64,000 bases of DNA from Globodera rostochiensis (Eukaryota; Nematoda; Chromadorea; Rhabditida; Heteroderidae). The translations under genes and the position numbers were made by a program. A model generated the notes under the pieces. It was given only the letters and a program-made list of their open reading frames with translations, was not told the DNA's origin and made no database searches. Within the stretch, counting starts at the first letter, position 1. Each line of letters starts with the position of its first letter. The stretch lies in the NCBI GenBank assembly GCA_018350325.1, contig JAEVLN010000010.1:1240001-1304000 (forward strand). The letters are read 5' to 3'. This document shows positions 10,304-21,259 of this stretch, piece by piece.

Positions 10304-13114
10304 ATGGATGCCGCCGCTCCGCTTCAAAAATCGTTTACGATCGTAATTCTTGTACTTTTCATTGAATTGTGCTTGGTGGTCGACTCCTTCAACAAATATC
10401 GGTATAAAAATGATTTTGTTTGATGCAAAAATAATTCTAATCAGCAACAACTAACCTTCAAGGGATTTTTGGGACGTAGAATCCAGAATCATTCTTGCCG
10501 TTTCAGTTGTAATTTTATGCTTTTTGAGAATTGAGGCCCAATTTGATTTTTTGGAAAATTTTAAGAATTGGGACCGTGGTTCGAAATCGGTCAAAAAGGA
10601 GGTCATATTCGGATTCTATGCCCCCAAAAGCAAGAAATTCCCTTTTCCAGACGTTTAAAAATTTTTTTATTTTAAATATCATTTTTTGTACCGTACCCAC
10701 ACTTTTGTAGGGAACATCGAAAACACAGTACACTGCATGGCAACACCAACAACAACAACAACAATGCGTACGATGGTGACTACGGTGATGATGATGATGA
10801 ATTTGCGTTGCACAACGAATGCTATTATCGTTATGTGGAAACTGATCACCATTACGCGTTCTTGCATTGGTTGCACCGCAAAAATGTGTCACACTACGCG
10901 CCCATTACACCATCATATGAGAAAGTGTTGCGCAAAATTCAGGTTATAAGAGTGGGTCGTGGGGATGTCATCCGTTCCGTATTCCGTATTATTTTTTAGC
11001 ATTCCGTAATTCCGTATTCCACATTTTGCAAAAATACGGAACAAATACGGAATTTTGTTTATCTTAATTATGATTTAGTCTGTCCGTATTCCGTATTATT
11101 TTTTAGCATTCCGTAATTCCGTGTTCCTGCATTTTGCAAAAAATACGGAATAAATACGGAATTTTGTTTATTTTAATTATGATTTAGTCTGTCCGAATTC
11201 CGTCTTCCGTATTATTTTTAGCATTCCGTATTTCCGCATTTTGCAAAAAATACGGAATAAATACGGAATTTGTTTGTTTTAATTATGATTTAGTCTGTCC
11301 GTATTCCGTGTTTCCGTATTCCGTGTTCCGCATTTTGCAAAAAATACGGAATAAATACGGAATTTTGTTTCATTTTGATTATCATTTTTGTTACGATCTT
11401 TAGTTGCAAAATTAATTTTTTTTTTTTTTGCTGGAGCTTACTTGACTCGATTTGAATAACTAATTTTTTAATATTGTAACCCCTAAGAATGGGATTTTTT
11501 CGGCAGAGAAATGCATTATTGTGTGGTTTAATTTTCAGCCCGAAGACATAAAGGACGGACTGCAGATAACCATCGGGACACCCCAGCAGGCTGTGACAGA
11601 CGACGCAGAATGAAGGTGAAAGATCCCGGGGATGAAGATGAAAATATTAAAAAAAAACATTATCAAATTACTACCACCTAGTTAAATAAGCTTTTAAGAA
11701 AAATTTGTTGACACTTTTCTGTTATACAACCCTCTCTCGCTCAAAATGTAAATTAGCTGGTTTAATACGACGTTTTTGGACCCGCATTTTTGCCAAAATT
11801 GTGTGCTGTTTGACAGAAAGATTTTTATGTAAAAGGATAAAAAATATTTTTTTTTAATTTAAAATTTCGTTACAGCAGCCAATCCATGCCAACATGCCAA
11901 TCATCGACCGTGCCCTGTGCCCATACGAATACACACTCAACTACAAGCCAAATGTAAGTTGGGAAGAAGAATATTGTAGGGTAGGACGGGGCCGGGACTT
12001 TTGGGGAAAACTGGGACCGGGACTAAATTTGGTCTCGATCAAAAAACCGGAACTAAGGGAGGACAGAAACAGAGATTTTCGAAGAACTTGCAAAAAACCG
12101 GGACCATCTATAACAGAGCTTTAAAAAAACTAGGACCGGCATTTCAGCCCCAGGGTCACTTCAGTACTGTTCTCGGTCCCAGCCTTGAAGTTGCATTGAC
12201 ATTCCAGTGTTTTTTAGTCCCAGGGTGTACACTTTAGTACTGGTCCCGTTTCCTGGTCCCGTCCTACACTTGAAGATTGCATTGACATTCCAGGGTCAGA
12301 CATTTCTGTCCCAGGGCGTACACTTCAGTCCTGTCCCGGTTCCCGTCCTACCTACCCTTGAAGATTTTGCATTTTGAAATTGTTGTTGGTGTAACATTAA
12401 TTAATAAATATGTTAGCGAATTCCGGCAACCCTTTCTGAGGTGAAATGCACTTGCACGCGTCCGTTCATCACCATTGGGCGCGCCGGCGCTCAACTTGAG
12501 TGCGAACCGTTGTATTATCACGTGCGCGTGCTTTTGTTTGAATCCGAGTACTCTTTTTTTGGCTACCGGTCCGAATCCAACTCTGAGTGCAGATTCAGTT
12601 CCGTACTGAAGCTAAGCCTAAGCCTAGCTTAAGCCTCAGCCACCCTGGCTTGGGGTTTGTTAGGCTTAGGTCTAAGCCTAAGCTTAGCTTAACCAAGTTA
12701 GGCTTAGCCTAACGTCCAGGGGATTCCAGACACTTTTGGCTGGAGTAGGCTTCGGACCGGAAGCGCTTTTTTTGTTGTATTTGTTTTAAATTTTTCTTAT
12801 AAAAATCAATTAATATTAATTTAGTTGTCTCAGCTTCGTGGAACATACAGAAAAAATCGCATTTGCGTGTGTGCCTGTTTTTAAGGTTTTTTCTTTGTTA
12901 TTTTGTATTGTTTTTGTTAATGAATGATTTGATTGATTAATTTGTTACCAAAACAAATTAATTTCGGATGCTTTGAGTGTACAAAAAATGGGAATTTGCT
13001 AATTTAAAATAAAACTTTCTTCTTTTTATTTACCTATTTTTTCTGCTTTTTAAGGCTACCATTGAAAAAGACGATCTGTTAATCGACGTTCCGGCAGAAG
13101 AGCCCCCTGTTTAG
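10304..13114 (+). CDS. IL-17-like secreted cytokine
   Basis: Seven exons: 10304-10401, 10711-10942, 11539-11592, 11876-11953, 12417-12547, 12825-12885, 13055-13114. They close in frame to 237 aa. Residues 1-28 are a signal peptide (FTIVILVLFIELCLVV). Residues 52-66 are Asn- and Asp-rich. The C-terminal half matches the IL-17 fold signature: ALCPYEY, then KPNRIPATLSEVKCTC, then LECEPLYYHVRVLL, then KIAFACVPVF, with cysteines at about 143, 165, 167, 183, 199 and 213. C. elegans has an IL-17 homologue, ilc-17.1, that modulates sensory neurons; a comparable role here is inference. The one weak junction is the exon 3 donor (GTGACA at 11593), chosen because the frame otherwise stops at TGA 18 bases later. 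Introns 2, 4 and 5 hold transposon-like repeats. Confidence 0.75.
10965..11375. repeat. TCCGTATT tandem repeat in intron 2 of the IL-17-like gene
   Basis: Four imperfect units of roughly 100 bp, each with CCGTATTCCGTATT, a GCATTTTGCAAAAAATACGG hairpin and a spacer ending ATTATGATTTAGTC. CCGTATT and AATACGG arms give every unit an internal inverted repeat, so each could form a stem. Confidence 0.75.
11975..12358. mobile_element. GGGAC word-repeat element in intron 4 of the IL-17-like gene
   Basis: Begins TAGGGTAGGACGGG and ends CCCGTCCTACCTACCC, an imperfect terminal inverted repeat. The inside repeats CCGGGAC, GGTCCC and CATTGACATTCCAG blocks. It is entirely intronic. No ORF for a transposase is present, so it is probably a non-autonomous DNA element. 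Confidence 0.55.
12561..12765. mobile_element. MITE with CCGGTCCGAA termini and TTAGGC-like core
   Basis: Termini GGCTACCGGTCCGAA and TTCGGACCGGAAGCG are inverted repeats. The flanks repeat CTTTTTTTG (12553-12561 and 12766-12774), compatible with an 8- or 9-bp target-site duplication as made by hAT or Mutator elements, although the run of T weakens this. The core repeats AAGCCTAAGCC and TTAGGCTTAGG. It sits in intron 5 of the IL-17-like gene, a few bases after the donor. Copies of the same element occupy intron 4 of both Srt genes. Confidence 0.75.
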
Positions 13115-13902
13115 AAATGTTGCACAATTTGATCAATTTTATTTTTTGATTACTTTAACCAATTTGATCTCCAAATATTTTATGATTATATATATAATAC
13201 TTTCTCACTGAATCTAATTATAATTAAACTGGCAACCAACATTAACTGCAATTGGTATTTAAGTTAATTCTATCAATATTTGCAATAAATTAAAATAAAT
13301 AAATCATCTTAAAATATTTCTAAAAAAGTGATTTGCCTTTCAATTATATCAAAAAATTATTAAAAATAAAAACCAGTGGCTTGAAATGGTTTACTGTTAA
13401 AAAGCTTTTAAAAACATCTTTTCTTGACAATTTTCATTTTTTTAAACTCTTTCCTATGACTTTTGTTTGCTCATCTCTCAAAGCTTAACGTCGAATTTCC
13501 GGTCATATTTTTGTGTGTTTTGCACGGATTTTCTCGGGAAACGGTGGGGGGTGGGGGGGGGGGAATTTTTGCCCTCAACTTTAAGCTTATATTTATATTC
13601 TTCTGCTGCTGATCGATGCTTTGGGATGTCTCTTTTTTCATTTTCGTTAAGCGATTCCAACAACAAAAAAAATTTTGTGTGGTGAAAAAGCGATGATTTT
13701 TAAGCTTTTTGCTGTTTGTCCTCATTGGTTGCGCAATTTAAAACTGCATAGAATAATAGCGTTAAATGGCACTTATAATGTAAAGAAATATTCTACTCTT
13801 TTTTTTTGTTTGTTTGACGAAAATGTAAAACCTAAATAAAATAAAATAAAAACAAAAGTGTTAATAAATTTTTAATAAATTTGTTTAGTGCAAGTATAGA
13901 AA
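13115..13902. other. Intergenic region between IL-17-like and HSP12-type genes
   Basis: AT-rich spacer with no exon-like frame. It contains a G-rich tract GGTGGGGGGTGGGGGGGG near 13543-13562 and the probable 3' end of the IL-17-like gene. The last several dozen bases should hold the HSP promoter, but I see no clear heat-shock element (GAAnnTTC array). Confidence 0.3.
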
Positions 13903-15356
13903 ATGGCAATGTCATCGATTCCAATTGAACACGATGCAGCATCGCAATGGGATTGTACGTATTAATTAAAATATGTTTAAATGTAAACATTTATTTTTGG
14001 TCAATTAAGAATTTAGTAAATCATAAAAAATTAACACATTCTTAATTACCAAAAAAATAATAATTAAATTTTTATCATCAAAATATCTCTGTGCAGGGCC
14101 TCTGCAGCACACGGACGGCGTTGTAAAAGTGCACAACACAAAGGACAAATTTGAGGTTGGATTGGACGTGCAGTTTTTTGCACCACAAGAAATTGAGGTA
14201 AAATATCACAAAAAAAATTTAAAAAAAAAAATTTAATAATTATATTTCAGGTCAAAGTGTCAGGTCAAGATGTGATCATTCATTGTCTCCATGAGGCACG
14301 CAAAGGTCCCCATATTTTTAAGTCAAGTGGATTTGAGAAACTAAATTGTTCTTATTATTGACTTTAAAGTTCTAAAATTGACTTCTCAAATCCACACATT
14401 ATTATTTTAGGGCCACAAATTATATGGACAAAAAATCTCAAAATATGGTCATAAAATATGGCCCAAATGGACGAAATATTGAGAAATTTTTTTTTCAAAA
14501 ATAGCAAAAAATTGGCAATATTTTCCTAATTGAAGTAAAGAGCAAATAAAAATGTTTATATGCAAATTAACGGCATTTAAGAAAAATTTTTTGAAAATAA
14601 GCAGAATTTTAAAAATTTTCATTTTTGGTGGCAGATGGATTTCCATATAATTTGTGGCCCTAATTATTATACACACATAATAATAGCGTTTTGAAAAAAC
14701 TTATCAATATTCACAAATTTTTTCTGAAGCCTTTGAGAATGGCCATCAAAATCCATATTTTGCCTACATTTTCTCCATCCATAGATCAATGCTCTGGTTT
14801 TTTGGTCTGTTTTTTTTATTGGAAAAAAATTAATATTCCTGCCCCAATAATTAAGAAGCTTTTCGGTTAAGAGAGCTTCCACACGCCCACACACAAACAA
14901 AATTTTTGTGTGTTTAAATTTTAAAGGCACTTTTATGGAAAATCATCATTCCTAAACAAACACTTTAGTGGATTTTAATGTAAAAATTTGTTTGAAAATT
15001 TAATGTGATTTTTATCGTTTTGAATGGTGAGCGTCCGAACCAAAGCTGGACGTGATTAAAAAAGTGATCCGTTCCATTCAGAATCATTATGGTGAAGAAA
15101 CAAAAGAAACTAACTCAAAGAAAAACAAGAAAACCCTAAAAAATAGGGTTTTTATATAGTTAAACTATATTTTTTGGAGGGGGGGGGGTACAAAAAATGC
15201 CATAAATTTTTGATCAAAAATTCAGATCAGCACGGAAGCGTCAAACGTGAAATACATCGTCAATATCGCCTTCCCAATGACGTTGAGCCGGCAACACTGA
15301 AGTCGCACCTCTCCACCCGTGGCGTGCTCACCTTGACTGCCTCGAAGAAGGCTTAA
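13903..15356 (+). CDS. Small heat-shock protein, HSP12 type (alpha-crystallin domain)
   Basis: Four exons (13903-13954, 14097-14197, 14251-14305, 15226-15356) join in frame to 112 aa, the length of the nematode HSP12 group. These proteins are little more than an alpha-crystallin domain. The N-terminus has [17 protein letters not shown]. The domain core has [21 protein letters not shown] and the [20 protein letters not shown] strand region. It ends in [11 protein letters not shown], the typical GVLT motif. The likely role is an ATP-independent holdase, although HSP12 members of C. elegans show weak chaperone activity. Intron 3 is unusually long (920 bp), has a weak GTCCCC donor and hosts a MITE. 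TTTGTTTAG just before the ATG could be a trans-splice acceptor. Confidence 0.9.
14409..14661. mobile_element. MITE in intron 3 of the HSP12-type gene
   Basis: A 253-bp element with 20-bp near-perfect terminal inverted repeats, AGGGCCACAAATTATATGGA at the left and its complement at the right. No coding capacity. A second, smaller hairpin (GTGGATTTGAGAA / TTCTCAAATCCAC) flanks it at 14331-14395. Together they account for much of this long intron. Confidence 0.75.
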
Positions 15357-16809
15357 AAAAAGACGAGAAACAAAAAATTGGAAATTTAGGCTGCAGAAAT
15401 TTTGTGTTCCTCCTATGAATTCTCTGAGTTAACATAAAACAGAAAATGATAAACAAATTTGCTCTTATATGTAATAATAATAATAAATAATTGGTAGAAA
15501 GCTGATCATTTACAAAAAATTTGTCACCCGGATCAAGCAAATATTGACAATCTTAAACATATTTCCAAATTTTAAGAGTAAAATGTGTAAATAAAAATTG
15601 ATAAACCAACAATTTTTTGGGATTTCCTTTAAAAAATGCAATAATTTTGTACAATTTCCAAAATCCAATTTTATATAAATTTAAAAATTTTTCCGCCCCT
15701 CCGGGATGGGACTCTCGTTAAAAATCAAAGGTTTTCTTTAAAAAAAAAAATTGCAACTAAATTGTACAAAAAAAACAACAGAAAGGAGGATTAATTTAAA
15801 AAGAGTGAGTTTAAAAAACCATAGAAGTTATTTAGAAAAGAGATCTTATGATTTTTTTGCCCATTTTTCGGCATTCATTTCGAATTGTTCTGTTGACGAG
15901 CAAATAGACAATTGGTGGAATGCCTTAAAATTATTGTTTAAAAAGTGATTATTTAATTTTTAACTTACCGAACATCAAATAATTGCAGTAAAAGCCCACG
16001 ACAATTAACCATTTGCTCATTGGCAAATGCTGCATAATTGAGAAGAGCACAAAAGTGGCAACATTTATGCCATTTATTGCGGCCACTTGGATAAACACCT
16101 GTTTATTTATTTATTTTAATTATTTATTTATGTTTTTGAAAGTTTCATATTTCTATTCATTTTCAATTGACGAAAATATTCTTTTTAATTTATTGTTCAA
16201 TAAGATAAAAAAAACAAAGTAAATTAAACAATTCAAAAAGACCAACAATTTTTGCAAAATTTGCACTTGACGGACAACAAATGTTTTGTGGTGACGCCTT
16301 TAATTTGTAAAATTATTTATTTAGAAAAATTCAAATAACCTTTTGAAATAGCAAATTGTTTGTGTGACTAACAACACTTTGTTGTTCGTTCTTCTTTTTG
16401 AGCTGTCGTAAAAAAACCAAAACAAAAATTGCGTAAACGAGAGGGAATCCAAAGGACAGAAATGCGTCGTAATATACAATTAAGCATCGACGTACTGAAA
16501 ACATAAAAAGATAATTTGCATTTGTTATATAAATTTTGGAAGTGTGAGATTAATGCCTTATGAAGGCGTGCTGGGTAAGCAATTGGACAATTCTCAAAAA
16601 AGTTATGGCCGGAAAACGCTTTTTTTGGCCACAATTAACCGTTAATGTTTGGCCAATCGCTTAGCTTTTACTTGCTAATAGCTTCTCTTTCTCCTCCTAA
16701 GCTTTCGAATAATACTAAAATTGTTGATTTGGTTAGCTTTGAAAGAAGTTATAACAAAAAACTTTTGAAAAGTGCCCAATTTGCCTTTTTACGAAACGAC
16801 CTAGCACCT

Positions 16810-16888
16810 TCTGCTGAAGGGCAGCGGAGAAGGAAAAGAACCTCGACAGGTACGCCCCCGTGGGTCCGAGTCCCACCGGGCGGGTAAC
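16810..16888 (-). mobile_element. tRNA-like SINE fragment in Srt copy 1 (read on + as GAACCTCG...GGGTAACC)
   Basis: Contains a T-arm-like GTGGG-TCCGAGT-CCCAC stem with a polymerase III B-box near-match (GGTCCGAGTCC). Relative to the longer copy at 36591-36715 it has an internal deletion between GTACGCCC and CGTGGG. The A-box region is lost, so it should not be transcribed. Its orientation is opposite to the receptor gene in both arms; here it reads along the plus strand. Confidence 0.45.
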
Positions 16889-16895
16889 CATTTAT

Positions 16896-17097
16896 GCGCT
16901 TCCGGTCCGAAGCCCACCACAGCCAAAAGTTTCCCAAATCCCCTCCACGTCTTAGGCTAAGCTTAGGCTTAGTCTACCTTAGGCTTAGGCCTAAGCCCAA
17001 GCCTGTGCGTAGGCTTAAGCTTAATCCTAAGCTAGGCTTAATCTTAGCTTCAGTACGGGACTAAATCGGCCATCGTGGTAGAATTCGGACCGGTAGC
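16896..17097. mobile_element. MITE with CCGGTCCGAA termini in Srt copy 1
   Basis: Termini GCGCTTCCGGTCCGAA and TTCGGACCGGTAGCTC match the element at 12561-12765. The core is again made of TTAGGCTTAGG/CCTAAGCC words. It lies inside intron 4 of the Srt pseudogene, next to a tRNA-like SINE fragment. Confidence 0.75.
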
Positions 17098-18550
17098 TCT
17101 TTTTATTTTCTACAGAAGCAAATTTTTTTACATCCTCCGGGGCAACCGTAATATTGTTGTAGTCCTGATACGGGTTCATAAACCAATTTCCGTAAGTAGG
17201 AGCAAAACATGGGGGTTTGACAAAGCAAAAATAGTAAAGTCCAAATACTGAAGAAGCCATTGTCCAGAGCCAGGCACGGCGCCCTACATAACCAAGTTTA
17301 TTAAGGAATTAAGAAAAACGTAAATTACCTGAAAATAGCATTTTGCTATATCCAGAAAAAGTCATTTCGACAAGTCGGTCCAGTGCCAAGAAAAAATTGG
17401 CACTCGACTGAGCAGCAAACAAGCCTAAAAATATATTTATCAAAAAACAAAACAAAATTCCTTTCATCACCTGCAGCGCAAAAACCGATCAAAAAGTTGA
17501 AATCCCGGTATGAACAAAACTCAACGCCAAAGATACTGTAGAGAGCGGAGATTAGGCCCTGGATTGGCAGCATCAAAACGTCAGTGACTCCGATGAAGAA
17601 AAGGAACTTGTAGCATGAATGTTCACAATGCTTCCAAATTGCGATCAGACAGGGCAAATAGAGAAGCTATATATAAATAAATAAAAATTGTTAAGCATAA
17701 TAGCCCAAATATTGCTTAAACTTCAAAAATAAAGAACAGAATCAGCATCACAGTGCCATTAACGATTTGCCGACGCTCCCACAACGGCACGTCGTCGATG
17801 TTCACTCGGCTGCAGTTGTACAATTGCTCCCAATACTCGGGCTGACGCAGATACATTTCCATTTGGAAAATGTCCAATTAAAAAAATAATTGAAAATGAA
17901 TTTGAAATCTTATTAAAAGTATATTGAAAGAGGACTGGGGTTCGGAAATTCAATCGGTGCTCAATTCCAAAAGTGCAAATTGTTTATTATGGATCGATGA
18001 ATAAAAATAAAAATTTCCCAAGAATATAATACAGATTTTTTGAATCTGTGTGAGCTATCAATAAAAAACTTTGTTCGGCTTTTTCTCCGGGCAACTCCCA
18101 AATGTAAATACATAAAATGATGGCGCACTTTCCGCTTCCGCGCAGACTGAGTTCAACAGCAGGTGCTAATTAACACAAAGGCATCATTTATTTTTTGTCC
18201 GCACTGAAACCAATTTTTTGATTCAACAAATATTAAAAATTAATTACACAGAATTTTATAAATGAACCACTTTCTTCAATTCTTTCATAATAGCCCTGCG
18301 CACTCAAATATAAAAATCCGGCCCCCTATTAATTATAGCTAAATTATATAAGGATAATAAAGATTATTTTAAAATACAAATTTATTTTTGCTCAGCGGAG
18401 GCAATTGTGACAAATTGAACACATTTACACTTTTTAGAATTAGAGCTAAACACAATTCCTTTCATCTTATTCCATCAAAATGATTGATGATTATTTAATA
18501 ATAAAAATCATAATTTTTGTTCGTCAGCGCATCAGATCAGTTAGTGTTGA

Positions 18551-19156
18551 TCAGCGTCGTCCCCATCCCCAACCGCCTCCTCGGCCCCATCCGCCGCCGT
18601 AGCCACCGCCCCAGCCTCTGTTCCATCCGCCTCCGTAACCACCGCCCCATCCGCCGCCTCCCCAGCCGCCGTAGCCGTAGCCCCAACGCTTTTCGCGTAC
18701 AAGTTGTCTGAAATTAAATTTTGGTATGGCATTTTAAAAAAATAAAATTATTCTTTATAATTCTCACGGGTAAATTTATGTAAATATGGAGTATATACAA
18801 ACCAGAGACAAAATCACTCAAAACCACTTTTATAGATTTTCTTAGGGGCTGAAAACGATAAAGCAATCAAAAACTTTATTGGATTCACAATTTAAATTCC
18901 TCAATTTTTATTTTCTATTGCCAAAATTCGTAATCTGTGCATCAAAGAACATATTTTCCAACAATTTTAGTATGAAAAATATTTCCATTGACCAAAGGGT
19001 CTCCCTATTACCCTGACATACTAAATTGCCATGATATTTTTGCTTTTTGCGAGTTTGTTGAACATACTTTTCTTGTCCCACCATCGGATCAGCGTCCACA
19101 CAGCACAAAAGTACGGCAATGGCAAATGCTACAAGCAGCACCAGCAGCAATCGCAT
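18551..19156 (-). CDS. Secreted glycine-rich peptide precursor A (YGGWG type)
   Basis: Two exons, 19156-19068 and 18707-18551, join in frame to 81 aa. Residues 1-22 form a strong signal peptide (LLLVLLVAFAIAVLLCC). After EKQLVREKR, a dibasic Lys-Arg site, the rest is Gly/Trp/Tyr-rich (WGYGYGGWGGGGWGGGYGG) and ends WGWGRR. This organisation matches nematode neuropeptide-like and antimicrobial peptides of the YGGW kind, such as the C. elegans nlp-29/nlp-31 cluster induced in epidermis by infection. Function here is inferred from composition only. A paralogue with the same intron position lies about 2 kb upstream on the same strand, so the pair arose by tandem duplication. Confidence 0.8.
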
Positions 19157-19458
19157 ATTTTTTTTTTGTGTTTAGGTTCAGAATGGGTGTTAAAGTACAA
19201 CAGTTTAGTGTTTAAATTGTTGGTTTGGTTGCTTTGGTGGTCAATATTTCGCCCTTTTATTCGGGCTGATTTTCTGTTTTCACGCTCCGAATTCGTCAAA
19301 TTCGACATGGCGCTTTGTTCAAAACATCAAATGCACTTTTTAGATGGCCGAACGAGTGCGTGGGCCGGGCCGTGTCCCCCCGTCCGTCCGTCCTCTCCAT
19401 GTGTGTGGTTTGGTTGACGCCGCCCCCATGGCGAGAAAACCATTTACATCATCAGTGC

Positions 19459-19546
19459 ACTGATGATCAACCTCATGACCTGCTGCTGCTGATGATCAAC
19501 CTCATGACCTGCTGCTGCTGATGATCAACCTCATGACCTGCTGCTG
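19459..19546. repeat. 29-bp tandem repeat, three units
   Basis: Three near-identical units of TGATGATCAACCTCATGACC followed by TGCTGCTGC. It is located upstream of glycine-rich gene A, between the two paralogues. No coding role seen. Confidence 0.8.
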
Positions 19547-19559
19547 TGCTGACTGACTT

Positions 19560-20640
19560 TCAACAACATTTAGGGGTTATTTGAATTTTTATTTATGGAA
19601 TATTTATTGAATGAGGCCTGAAAAATAAAATATATTTGCTGATCATAAAATATTTACCTTTGCAGAAAATAACGTAAATTAATTGGTCCCTATTGTGCGC
19701 CCTACTGTACCCTTTTTTAGACAACGGTCGGCCCCATATATTGTAGCTGGTACGGTTAATTTTACAAATCGGCTTATGGAATTAACCGTTTAATTTTGGA
19801 AATGCTAAAGTGCCAGCAATTTGAAAGTCTATAACTTTTTAAACTTAACCACATCAAACAATCAAAGATGCCATTCGCCGATTTCGGGTGCTTTTTCACA
19901 TTGAACTATTTAAAAAAGCAATTGAACCGTTTGGCTTTTTCCACAAAATGATTATTCTCATTTATAATTTTTTAAATGGCATATTATTGTTTGATTTGGT
20001 TAAGTTTAAAAAAGTTATAGACTTCTATTGTTGGCTTTAGCATTTCCAAAATTGCCCGGGTAGTTCCGGAATTACCTACCCGCTCAAAGCAGTTAATTTT
20101 AGAATTTGTGGAGAATTAATTCTGTTCGCTATTCATTCACTCAATTTGTTTTTATTAAACCAAAAAAATTTTTTAAAGCCCCCAGGTAACTAACTTTTTG
20201 CAAAATGGCGCCTCCATTGTGTATTTTATGGTCTTCGGATTAGCTTGAAGGAGACGTGTCTGATCAATTGGTTCAACTGCCATTTTTGATTAATATCAAA
20301 AGTTGTGCCATCATGAATAATTTTTTTTCGGATTGCAATTTTTTTTGCATACCTATATTAATATTTATTGCTAGGGAATTTTAATTGTTCCAATATGCCA
20401 TTCCTTGACAAAATTTCGGGATTTGGAACCGGACGACCAGCGTAAAACAGCGACGGTTCGAACATAATATTATTATTATTCTTTAAGAAAGGATTTTGTT
20501 TTGAAATAAATCAGTCATTTATACTGATCAACCAATCAAATAAATGAAAGGAATTTGTAGAAAAATTGTTGGTCAACATTTATTTGCATTTTTTGATTAT
20601 GCCATGCATGCATGCATGCATTCTTCAGCGTCCGATCAGT
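19560..20640. other. Spacer between the two glycine-rich genes
   Basis: No exon-like frame. An element-like inverted pair is visible: TGCTAAAGTGCCAGCAATTTGAAAGTC-type sequence near 19801 and its partial complement near 20015-20050 (GACTTCTATTGTTGGCTTTAGCATTTCC), consistent with a decayed foldback element. ATGCATGCATGCATGCA lies at 20603-20620. Confidence 0.35.
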
Positions 20641-20654
20641 TTGATCAGTGTTGA

Positions 20655-21259
20655 TCAGCGTCGTCCCCAGCCCCATCCTCCGCGTCGGCCCCATCCGCCT
20701 CCGTAGCCGCCGTAGCCACCGCCCCAGCCTCTGTTCCATCCGCCTCCGTATCCGCCGTAGCCACCGCCCCATCCGCCGCCTCCCCAACCTCCGTAGCCGT
20801 AGCCCCAACGCTTTTCGCGTACAAGTTGACTAAAATTACAGAATTTATAATTTTGTTTTTTTAATTATTCAATATTTTTATAATTGTGGATGTGTAAACG
20901 CATAAAATACTCTATATTGCCCCGCAATCGGCATCAGAGCATGGATCAAATAAATTGTGTTTGATCAATTTTTGAAATTTATTTTTTTGATATAAATCGT
21001 CATTATTGATTATATATCGTGAGACATAGGAATATGATTATAGATCGTGGAAATAGGAATATAATTATAGATAGTGGGACATAGGAATATGATTATAGAT
21101 CGTGGGACATAGGAATATTTGGTTTTATATTTAGGGTTACCATTAGTTTTACACATATAATATTAATAATTTGTATTACTTTTCTTGTCCCATTGCTTCA
21201 GCTGTCACGTGGCACAAAAGTACAGCAACCAAAAGCGCTATTAAAAGTAGAAGTCGCAT
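20655..21259 (-). CDS. Secreted glycine-rich peptide precursor B (YGGWG type)
   Basis: Two exons, 21259-21180 and 20829-20655, give 84 aa. It has a signal peptide (LLLLIALLVAVLLCHV), then NQLVREKR with the dibasic site, then a Gly/Trp/Tyr-rich region slightly longer than in copy A (an added GGYGG) and again WGWGRR at the end. The intron falls in the same codon as in copy A (phase 2, after GQE). Exon 2 is far better conserved between A and B than the introns, indicating selection on the peptide. Secreted antimicrobial or neuropeptide-like role is likely by family resemblance. Confidence 0.8.
21000..21120. repeat. ~28-bp tandem repeat in intron of glycine-rich gene B
   Basis: About four imperfect units of ATTATAGATCGTGGGACATAG plus GAATATG. 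It is intronic and shows no coding signal. Confidence 0.75.

Larger units (their letters stand above)
15832..17862 (-). pseudogene. Serpentine receptor class T (Srt), frameshifted copy
   Basis: Exons at 17862-17722, 17666-17471, 17424-17329, 17283-17132, 16494-16340, 16098-15969 and 15923-15832 correspond one to one with the intact inverted twin at 35652-37393. Exon 5 is 155 instead of 156 nt: a base is missing near 16482, turning GCTCTAATT into GCTTAATT and creating an immediate TAA. All other exons keep their length and splice sites. The encoded receptor would therefore lack the last three transmembrane segments. The break is recent or may be a sequencing error. The N-terminus has YWEQLYNCS, closer to the Srt consensus than the twin's ENWEQLYNCS. 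Srt proteins are nematode chemosensory GPCRs. Confidence 0.85.
15661..18285. repeat. Inverted segmental duplication, left arm (Srt gene)
   Basis: Matches 35264-37563 in opposite orientation with high identity across exons, introns and flanks, including two nested transposons in intron 4. The homology ends near AAAATTGGA on the outer side and near GAAGAAAGTGGTTCATT on the other. The arms are separated by about 17 kb of unrelated genes. Confidence 0.9.
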
